This document shows, in pieces, positions 1 to 4,444 of a stretch of 5,519 nt of DNA. Under the pieces are notes generated by a model, which ran no database searches, was not told the DNA's origin, and saw only the letters and a program-made list of their open reading frames with translations. The DNA comes from Clostridia bacterium (GTDB lineage: Bacteria; Bacillota_A; Clostridia; Christensenellales; Aristaeellaceae): contig JAFXMP010000043.1 of assembly GCA_017530275.1 (NCBI GenBank), positions 1 through 5,519 on the forward strand, in the 5' to 3' direction. Made by a program: the position numbers and the translations under genes. Positions within the stretch are counted from its first letter, which is position 1. Each line of letters starts with the position of its first letter.

Positions 1-765
1 AAAACAGCGGAAATCCGCAGCCAGGTTGCGCTGCTGCATGAAGCCACTACGCCCGTTTCCTCCACTTCCACAGCGGACCGTACCGACAATATCCGCACCG
101 CTTTTTCCCGTATCAACGGCCAAATCGTGGAACCAGGGGGAAAGCTCAGTTTCAATAAAGTAACGCTGGACCGCACCCTGAAAAACGGTTATAAATACGC
201 CATCGAATACGAACTGGGCCGGGAAAAAATAGGCGTTGGCGGAGGTGTTTGCCAGGCCAGCACCACGCTGTATCTTGTCGCCCTGCAATCCAATCTGGAA
301 ATCGTCAGCCGCATTTCTCATTCCGATCCCGTTTCTTATACGATCTTCGGGCAGGACGCCACCGTGGTATACGGCAGACATGATCTGGTGATCAAAAACA
401 CCAGCAGCGGCAATATCTATATAACGGCCCACGTTCGGGAAATCAAAAAGAACAAATACCAATGCGAGGTTCGTATTTACGGCCCTTCTTTAGGCGACGG
501 TATCAGCTATTCCCTGCGCACGGAAACCGTGGAAACCATTCCCGCCCCGCTGGTGGATACTTACGAGAAAGACACGGATCACACCTACGTTACCTACAAG
601 GACGAGGAACCTTATTTGGTGCGCAAGGCTCGGGACGGCATGATCAACGAAACCTATCTGCAAATGTGGCAGTACGATACCTTGGTATCTGAAAAATTCG
701 TCAGCCGCGATACCTGCAAGGAGCGCAGCAATCTGTACTTAACGGGCACATTGAACAGGCCTTGA
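1..765 (+). CDS. VanW-family protein, C-terminal part (5' end outside window)
   Basis: The reading frame is open from base 1 and stops at TGA 763-765, giving 254 visible residues with no start codon in the window. VanW hallmarks are clear. A Ser/Thr-rich stretch followed by DRTDNI (about residues 25-31) leads into the NG-(8)-PGGKLSFN segment (residues 39-52). The signature GGGVCQASTTLY begins at residue 80, with the conserved Cys at 84. It is followed by ISHSDPVSY and a G-DATV-G--DLVIKN block near residues 115-132. The last 90 or so residues resemble the usual tail of these proteins, ending in a GT motif. VanW was named from a vancomycin-resistance cluster, but its biochemical role is unsettled. 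Most members are envelope-associated proteins of Firmicutes unrelated to resistance, and no resistance should be inferred here. Any signal or membrane anchor would lie upstream of the window. A terminator follows 25 bp after the stop, so this gene ends its own transcription unit. Confidence 0.9.
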   Translation, partial: KTAEIRSQVALLHEATTPVSSTSTADRTDNIRTAFSRINGQIVEPGGKLSFNKVTLDRTLKNGYKYAIEYELGREKIGVGGGVCQASTTLYLVALQSNLEIVSRISHSDPVSYTIFGQDATVVYGRHDLVIKNTSSGNIYITAHVREIKKNKYQCEVRIYGPSLGDGISYSLRTETVETIPAPLVDTYEKDTDHTYVTYKDEEPYLVRKARDGMINETYLQMWQYDTLVSEKFVSRDTCKERSNLYLTGTLNRP

Positions 766-790
766 TTTCCCCTTTTCTCCGTACTTTCCC

Positions 791-813
791 ACCGCCGCTT
801 TGCGGCGGTTTTT
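791..813 (+). terminator. Rho-independent terminator of the VanW-family gene
   Basis: A perfect 8-bp stem, ACCGCCGC (791-798) with GCGGCGGT (802-809), has a TTT loop and runs into five T residues (809-813) and then an AT-rich tail. It lies 25 bp after the VanW stop codon. It separates that gene from the LacI-led unit downstream. Confidence 0.93.
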
Positions 814-923
814 ATTGTTATATAAGTACCCCACCTGTTAAGAGGGAAAATAAGCGAGCATTAAAGAGCCAGAAGGAAGAATTTTAAGGGAATAAAAAGA
901 CATCATAAAACACGGATCGAACA

Positions 924-936
924 GCGCAAATTGCGC
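924..936. repeat. 13-bp palindrome GCGCAA-A-TTGCGC
   Basis: Two perfect 6-bp arms (924-929 and 931-936) flank a single central A. The one-base centre makes it a poor RNA hairpin, so a dimeric protein binding site is more likely than a terminator. It is GC-rich within an AT-rich gap and sits 4 bp upstream of the distal operator-like site. The cognate protein is unknown. Confidence 0.4.
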
Positions 937-940
937 AAAG

Positions 941-954
941 TAAAAACGTTTGCA
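941..954 (+). promoter_or_regulatory. Distal LacI-type operator candidate (O3)
   Basis: TAAAAACGTTTGCA has the central CG and flanking A/T runs typical of LacI/GalR operators. It contains the perfect palindrome AAACGTTT (944-951). It matches the reverse complement of the proximal site O1 at 12 of 14 positions and O2 at 10 of 14. Its centre lies 89 bp upstream of O2 and 132 bp upstream of O1, a layout that could allow looping. Binding by the adjacent repressor is an inference. Confidence 0.5.
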
Positions 955-1029
955 ACTAAAATTTGAGAATATTACAGGTAAACAAATAAACAGTTGACGT
1001 TCGTATTTTCAGCAAAATTTCAAAATTTC

Positions 1030-1043
1030 TGAAAACGATTGAC
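1030..1043 (+). promoter_or_regulatory. LacI-type operator candidate over the -35 box (O2)
   Basis: TGAAAACGATTGAC is a CG-centred site (CG at 1036-1037) that overlaps most of the -35 hexamer at 1039-1044. It shares 10 of 14 positions with the reverse complement of O1. It also forms part of an odd-centred inverted repeat, CGATTG-A-CAATCG (1036-1048). A repressor bound here would block RNA polymerase. Confidence 0.5.
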
Positions 1044-1067
1044 AATCGATGAAGAAGCGTATATACT
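1039..1067 (+). promoter_or_regulatory. Sigma-A promoter of the LacI-led operon
   Basis: A perfect -35 TTGACA (1039-1044) is followed by a 17-bp spacer and TATACT (1062-1067), five of six matches to the -10 consensus. The start of transcription is expected near 1074, giving a leader of about 60 nt before the TTG start at 1136. Operator-like sites overlap both the -35 box and the expected start, which points to autoregulation by the LacI-family protein. Confidence 0.82.
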
Positions 1068-1072
1068 ATAAA

Positions 1073-1086
1073 TGCAAACGATTTCA
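1073..1086 (-). promoter_or_regulatory. Proximal LacI-type operator candidate at the transcription start (O1)
   Basis: The + strand reads TGCAAACGATTTCA. With its 5' flanking A it fits the Bacillus CcpA cre consensus WTGNAANCGNWNNCW at every position, and it equally suits a pathway-specific LacI-family repressor. It sits on the predicted +1 region, the classic position for repression. The sequence alone cannot decide between CcpA and the adjacent regulator, but the related copies at 941 and 1030 favour the local one. Confidence 0.6.
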
Positions 1087-1120
1087 GAAATTGCATTTTG
1101 AGTTTTGGAAGGGCACCAGC

Positions 1121-1128
1121 AGGGAGGT
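1121..1128 (+). promoter_or_regulatory. Ribosome binding site that fixes the LacI-family start
   Basis: AGGGAGGT contains GGAGGT at 1123-1128, 7 nt before TTG 1136 and 10 nt before GTG 1139. No comparable site precedes ATG 1049. The site therefore rules out the longer ATG-initiated reading and favours TTG, with GTG as the alternative. Confidence 0.85.
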
Positions 1129-1135
1129 AACCGGA

Positions 1136-2149
1136 TTGGTGAAGCTGAAAGATATTGCCGAGGCCTGCGGCGTTTCGGCAGCCACGGTATCACGGGCGCT
1201 GAACGGATTAACGGACCCTGAGAAAAAGAATACCGCCTACATTCTGCAAAAAGCCAAGGAAATGGGGTATTACCCAAACGCCGCTGCGCGCACGCTGAAA
1301 ACCAGCCGCTCCAATAATATCGGCATCCTGTACGAAGACCGGATGGATCATGAATATTTCAGCTTCCTGATCAACGAGCTGCGCAGGGAAGCAGAAAACC
1401 AGGATTACGATATCACCTTTATCCGCCGCAGCGCCCACAACGGCGAGGAAGGCAACTATATCGAACGCGCCCGCAGGAGGAATCTGGACGGCGTGGTAGT
1501 GGTACAAGCGGATTTTAACTCCGCCGACGTGATGCGCCTGGCCGCTGGCGATCTGCCCACCGTGGTGATCGATCACGTTTATGAAGGCTGCGACTGCGTG
1601 ATGTGCGACAATCGGGACAGCATGGAGCAGATCGTAGGCATGGCATGGAAGCTGGGCCATCAGAGAATCGCCTTGATCCACGGGGAGGACGGCACGGTGA
1701 CCAGGGAACGGCTGACGGGCTTTTACAAAGCCTGCGCGGAGCTTGGCGTCAGGGTTCCGGCAAATTCTGTGCGGGAAGGCCACTTTCACGATCCGCAAAG
1801 CTGCGCGGAGGCAGTGGAAGCATTGCTTCAAGAACCGGACGTTCCCACCTGCATCCTGTGCCCCGACGATTTTAGCTGCTTAGGCGCTTTAGGCGCGCTG
1901 GAAAAGCGGGGGATAAAAGTGCCCGCGGACATGAGCCTGGTTGGGTACGACGGCATCCGCATGAGCCAGATGCTGCATCCCCGCCTGACCACCTTCCGGC
2001 AGGACGCAGGCAAAACCGCCCATGAAACCGTTGGCCTGCTCCTGGACGCCATCGAAAACCCGGAAGGGCATCAGCCCCGGCAGGTGACGGTGACGGGCGA
2101 ACTGATCCCAGGCGAAACCCTGGGCCCTGCCCCGGAAATACCGGTATAA
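1136..2149 (+). CDS. LacI/GalR-family transcriptional repressor
   Basis: The product is 337 residues from TTG 1136, a normal length for this family. The N-terminus is a LacI DNA-binding domain: KLKDIAEACGVS then AATVSRALNG (residues 3-24) is the helix-turn-helix. The hinge helix lies near residues 48-57 (NAAARTLKTS). From residue 60 the protein follows the periplasmic-binding-protein-like sensor fold, starting with NNIGILY. Later landmarks are VVIDH, GHQRIALIHG, a conserved R-LTGF, CPDDFSCLGAL and SLVGYDGI, ending in a LTTFRQD and GELIPGETLG tail. Family members bind a sugar or sugar phosphate and release an operator. Three operator-like sites upstream suggest it represses its own promoter. 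No terminator lies in the 77 bp before the secreted-protein gene, so cotranscription is likely. The ligand cannot be read from the sequence, though the neighbouring genes suggest a glycan-derived oligosaccharide. An ATG at 1049 is in frame but falls between the -35 and -10 boxes, so it cannot be the start for this promoter. Confidence 0.93.
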   Translation: MVKLKDIAEACGVSAATVSRALNGLTDPEKKNTAYILQKAKEMGYYPNAAARTLKTSRSNNIGILYEDRMDHEYFSFLINELRREAENQDYDITFIRRSAHNGEEGNYIERARRRNLDGVVVVQADFNSADVMRLAAGDLPTVVIDHVYEGCDCVMCDNRDSMEQIVGMAWKLGHQRIALIHGEDGTVTRERLTGFYKACAELGVRVPANSVREGHFHDPQSCAEAVEALLQEPDVPTCILCPDDFSCLGALGALEKRGIKVPADMSLVGYDGIRMSQMLHPRLTTFRQDAGKTAHETVGLLLDAIENPEGHQPRQVTVTGELIPGETLGPAPEIPV

Positions 2150-2213
2150 CGGAGCTTTCCTGCCGAATGGCAGAAGCGATAGACATCTGTTCCCAAATCA
2201 CACACAGCACTAA

Positions 2214-2219
2214 AGGAGG
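2214..2219 (+). promoter_or_regulatory. Strong ribosome binding site for the secreted repeat protein
   Basis: A perfect AGGAGG lies 7 nt before ATG 2227. It selects this ATG over the in-frame ATG at 2167, which has no such site and would place 20 polar residues ahead of the signal peptide. The strength of the site suggests high expression. The gap 2150-2213 holds only a weak 5-bp hairpin (2160-2164 with 2169-2173) and no clear promoter or operator. Confidence 0.9.
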
Positions 2220-2226
2220 AAGAACC

Positions 2227-4221
2227 ATGAAGAAGACCTTGGCTGCCATCCTGTGCCTGGCGCTCCTGATGAGCGTCGTGAGCATCGTACCTGCCATTGC
2301 GGAGGAAGCCGCCGCTCCCGTGGCCTACATCATGTATGCCGACAGCTCCTGGGCGAACTGCTTCTGGCTGGATGGCAACGAGTATCCCGTAAAAGCCGCC
2401 ACTGCCGAAATCACCGGCGCGGGCGCTTACACCGTGGGCCTGGAATTCAATGAGGAAGCCCAGGGCCTGGCCTTCACCGCCCTCGGCATCAAAGACGGAG
2501 AAACCCTGCTGCCCGGCTATACCATTGAAATCAAAGCCATCCGGGTGAACGGAGAGGAAATCGCATTTGAAAAGGGTTACACCTCCTCCGACGACGGCGT
2601 GGAAACCCGCATGAACGTCTACAACGAGTGGGTGGGCACAGTGCCCTCCGACGCCCGTTCCTTCGATGGAAAGACCGAAGACGCCAAGCCCGTGATCGTG
2701 GACAAAGAGCTCTTTGCGTCTGTCAAATCCTTTGAAATCGATTTCGTGGTGCACCAGTACGGCGTGGACACCGCCTACATCATGTTCGCCGATTCCTCCT
2801 GGGCCAACTGCTTCTGGATGGACGGCAACGAATATCCCGTGACCGCCAAGACTGCTGTGATCGATGGCTTCGGCGATTACACCGTGGGTCTGGAATTCAA
2901 TGAGGAAGCCCAGGGCCTGGCTTTCACCGCTCTCGGCATCGTGAACGGCGAAAAGACCTATCCCGGCGCTTACATCCGCATCAACGAAATCCGCGTAAAC
3001 GGGGAAGCCATCGCCTTTGAAAAGGGCTACACCTCCTCCGACAACGGCATCGAAACCCGCATGAACGTCTATAACGAATGGGTGGGCGAAGTACCCGCCG
3101 ACGCCCGTTCCTATGATGGCGACACCGAAGGCGCCAAGCCTGTGATCGTGGACAAGGAACTGTTCGCCGCCGTCAAGAGCTTTGAAATCGACTTTACCCT
3201 GCTGCCCGTCACCGACGTGGCTTACATCATGTTCGCCGACGCTTCCTGGGCCAACTGCTTCTGGATGGACGGCAACGAATACCCCGTGAAGGCTTCCACC
3301 GCCGAAATCACCGGCGCGGGGACCTACACTGTGGGCCTGGAATTCAACGAGGAAGCCCAGGGTCTGGCTTTCACCGCCCTCGGCATCGTGAACGGCGAAA
3401 AAACCTTCAACGGCTACTTCATCGACATCACCGAAATCAAGGTGAACGGCGAAGCCATTGAACTGGGCAAGGGCTACACCTCCTCCGACAACGGCATCGA
3501 GACCCGCGAAAACATCTACAACGAATGGGTGGGCGAAATTCCCGCCGACGCCCGCCGGGCCGACGGCGACCTGGAAGGCGCTTCCGCCATCATCGTGGAC
3601 AAGGAAGCCTTTGCCTCCGTCAAGACCCTGGAAGTGACCTTCAACTTCATCTACGGCAAGCCCATCGTCAAGGACGACGCGCCCATGACCGAGGAAGAAG
3701 CCGCCGCCCTCAAGGAAAACGGCTTTAACGCCTACATCGCCGTTCAGGGCAAGGACACCTATGTGTTCCGCAACGCCTGGAACGATACCTACGGCCTGAA
3801 TGATGAAGAGCATCCCTACTTCTACCAGCTCACCGGCTGGGACAACCCCGCCACCGCTGACGGCTCCGAGAATTTGGGCGGCGCCTTCGCAGACGCTGAA
3901 ATCAAGGGCGACGGCGAATATACCGTATCCCTCACCACCGGTGAAAAGGGCTTCGGCGAAACCCAGGCGTTCAACCTCCTGTACGTTTCCACCGATATCC
4001 CCTCCAAGCTGGTCAGCGGCGGATTCCTCACCATCAGCGATGTGAAGGTGAAGATCGGCAATGCCGCTACCCAGGAATATACCGAAATCGACACCGAGGA
4101 AACCGATTATGCCCGCATCATCCTGCTGAATTCCTACAGCCAGACCAGCGAGCCTTTTGGCTACACCGTGCCCGGCGCGAACGAGACCATCACCATTACC
4201 TTCACCGTGAGCGGGTGGTAA
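2227..4221 (+). CDS. Secreted tandem-repeat protein, three near-identical modules plus one diverged (putative glycan binding)
   Basis: The product is 664 residues. Residues 1-25 form a Sec signal peptide: MKK, a hydrophobic core, and probable cleavage after AIA before EEA. No lipobox Cys is present, and there is no LPXTG, S-layer or C-terminal membrane anchor, so it should be released or held non-covalently. The mature part is three repeats of about 150 residues beginning at residues 32, 182 and 331. A linker rich in acidic residues and Ala (near 485-497) leads to a fourth, diverged copy from about residue 501. Each of the first three repeats carries SWANCFW with DGNEYP, then YTVGLEFNEEAQGLAFTALG, an I-VNGE strand, a GYTSSD and YNEWVG block, and a closing beta-like strand. 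The alternating pattern suggests a beta-sandwich. I do not recognise a named family. The conserved Trp/Phe/Tyr residues and the position between a LacI regulator and an LplB-type permease suggest carbohydrate binding. No glycosidase catalytic motif is seen. It does not look like a standard solute-binding lipoprotein. Confidence 0.9.
   Translation: MKKTLAAILCLALLMSVVSIVPAIAEEAAAPVAYIMYADSSWANCFWLDGNEYPVKAATAEITGAGAYTVGLEFNEEAQGLAFTALGIKDGETLLPGYTIEIKAIRVNGEEIAFEKGYTSSDDGVETRMNVYNEWVGTVPSDARSFDGKTEDAKPVIVDKELFASVKSFEIDFVVHQYGVDTAYIMFADSSWANCFWMDGNEYPVTAKTAVIDGFGDYTVGLEFNEEAQGLAFTALGIVNGEKTYPGAYIRINEIRVNGEAIAFEKGYTSSDNGIETRMNVYNEWVGEVPADARSYDGDTEGAKPVIVDKELFAAVKSFEIDFTLLPVTDVAYIMFADASWANCFWMDGNEYPVKASTAEITGAGTYTVGLEFNEEAQGLAFTALGIVNGEKTFNGYFIDITEIKVNGEAIELGKGYTSSDNGIETRENIYNEWVGEIPADARRADGDLEGASAIIVDKEAFASVKTLEVTFNFIYGKPIVKDDAPMTEEEAAALKENGFNAYIAVQGKDTYVFRNAWNDTYGLNDEEHPYFYQLTGWDNPATADGSENLGGAFADAEIKGDGEYTVSLTTGEKGFGETQAFNLLYVSTDIPSKLVSGGFLTISDVKVKIGNAATQEYTEIDTEETDYARIILLNSYSQTSEPFGYTVPGANETITITFTVSGW
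2320..2769 (+). repeat. Repeat unit 1 of the secreted protein
   Basis: This 450-bp, 150-residue unit opens with VAYIMYADSSWANCFW and closes with the strand SFEIDFVVHQYGVD. By eye it is roughly three quarters identical in protein to unit 2. In the 60-bp core at 2431-2490 it differs from unit 2 (2881-2940) at three bases, all synonymous. Confidence 0.92.
2770..3216 (+). repeat. Repeat unit 2 of the secreted protein
   Basis: This 447-bp, 149-residue unit opens with TAYIMFADSSWANCFW and ends with SFEIDFTLLPVTD. It shares GYTSSDNGIETR and the VNGEK segment with unit 3 but MNVYNEWVG with unit 1. This mosaic sharing is compatible with duplication followed by exchange between units. Confidence 0.92.
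3217..3666 (+). repeat. Repeat unit 3 of the secreted protein
   Basis: This unit of about 150 residues opens with VAYIMFADASWANCFW and ends near TLEVTFNFIYGKPI. Its core at 3328-3387 differs from unit 1 at four of 60 bases, all synonymous. Its second half is the most diverged of the three, with ELGKGY for AFEKGY and RRADGDLEG for RSYDGDTEG. It is followed by a charged linker at about 3667-3726. Confidence 0.9.
3727..4218 (+). repeat. Diverged fourth repeat (C-terminal domain of the secreted protein)
   Basis: This domain of 164 residues keeps the order of landmarks of units 1-3. They are an opening NAYIAVQG strand, an aromatic loop (FRNAWND in place of SWANCFW), AEIKGDGEYTVSL in the position of AEITGAGAYTVGL, a GGFLTISDVKVKIG strand, an ARIILLNSYS block, and a closing ITITFTVSG strand. 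It has a longer early loop (LNDEEHPYFYQLTGWDN) and lacks the Cys found in the other units. Homology is inferred from this collinearity and not from high identity. Confidence 0.65.
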
Positions 4222-4250
4222 GCGCAGCGCTTCAAGGCAGCAAATAAGCC

Positions 4251-4389
4251 GGACACATTTGGAAAGTGTGGAGTGTGGAGTTTTATATAGATTTCCACAT
4301 TTACCCCCATAATTACAGAGGATGGAAAATGTACACTATAATATAACTCCACTCTCCACACTCCAAACTCCACACGAAATATGTGATCC
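4251..4389. repeat. MITE-like palindromic element with heptamer tandem repeats
   Basis: The left arm carries two tandem GTGGAGT heptamers (4268-4274 and 4275-4281) and then TTTTATATAG. The right arm begins CTATAATATA at 4336 and carries four ACTCCAC-type heptamers (4346-4352, 4353-4359, 4360-4366, 4367-4373; the second and third have one change each). The complementarity continues imperfectly outward, with GGACACAT (4251-4258) opposite ATGTGATCC (4381-4389). The centre (4291-4335) contains TTTCCA and TGGAAA as a further inverted pair. The structure resembles a small non-autonomous mobile or dispersed element. In RNA it would form a long stem between the secreted-protein and permease genes. 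No transposase and no convincing target duplication are visible. Confidence 0.7.
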
Positions 4390-4430
4390 TTTAGAACCAA
4401 CCAAACCAATAGACAAAACCACGTTGAAGC

Positions 4431-4437
4431 AGAGGTG
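4431..4437 (+). promoter_or_regulatory. Ribosome binding site of the permease gene
   Basis: AGAGGTG ends 7 nt before ATG 4445, a good match to the GAGGTG part of the anti-Shine-Dalgarno complement. It supports ATG 4445 as the start. The next in-frame codons upstream (CCC, GAG, TGT) include no alternative initiator. Confidence 0.75.
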
Positions 4438-4444
4438 TGAGCCC

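Larger units (their letters stand above)
814..1023. other. AT-rich intergenic region upstream of the lacI-type promoter
   Basis: No credible coding sequence is seen on either strand, and no tRNA or recognisable riboswitch. Its base composition is far more AT-rich than the flanking genes. It holds the 13-bp palindrome at 924-936 and the distal operator-like site at 941-954. A TTGACG at 994-999 resembles a -35 box but has no matching -10 at 16-18 bp. The rest, especially 820-920, shows nothing I can name. Confidence 0.6.
1024..1092. repeat. 11-bp inverted repeat flanking the promoter
   Basis: AATTTCTGAAA (1024-1034) recurs as its exact reverse complement TTTCAGAAATT (1082-1092), with centres 58 bp apart and the promoter between them. 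Each arm runs into one of the operator-like sites, so the pair reads as O2 and an inverted O1 with extended flanks. A nested 8-bp pair, AAATGCAA (1070-1077) and TTGCATTT (1091-1098), could also fold in the leader RNA. Confidence 0.6.

Noticed and set aside
127..129. GTG as the start of the VanW-family protein
   Set aside because: The VanW homology (DRTDNI and following residues) begins upstream of this codon and the frame is open back to base 1, so the gene starts outside the window.
1..765. Vancomycin-resistance determinant
   Set aside because: VanW-domain proteins are widespread in Firmicutes without resistance, and no vanHAX, vanRS or related genes are present in the window.
1208..1831. 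Open frame of 207 codons on the minus strand opposite the LacI-family gene
   Set aside because: A shadow of the well-supported repressor gene, with no initiation signal or recognisable domain.
2167..2169. ATG 2167 as the start of the secreted protein
   Set aside because: It would put 20 mostly polar residues before the signal peptide and has no ribosome site, whereas ATG 2227 has a perfect one.
2160..2173. Hairpin CTGCC-GAAT-GGCAG between the repressor and the secreted-protein gene
   Set aside because: The stem is only 5 bp with no T-run. It is not a convincing terminator or riboswitch.
2071..3813. Long open frame of 580 codons on the minus strand opposite the repeat gene
   Set aside because: It mirrors the codon structure and the repeats of the + strand gene, is rich in Gly/Val/His/Asp in a shadow-like way, has no ribosome site of its own and matches no family I know. 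The + strand gene has a signal peptide and a perfect AGGAGG.
4220..4232. Palindrome AAGCGC-A-GCGCTT overlapping the stop codon of the repeat gene, considered as a terminator
   Set aside because: The one-base centre leaves only about a 4-bp usable RNA stem and no T-run follows.
4268..4373. Heptamer repeats considered as a CRISPR-like array
   Set aside because: The units are 7 bp, directly adjacent within each arm and inverted between arms. There are no spacers of regular size and no cas genes.
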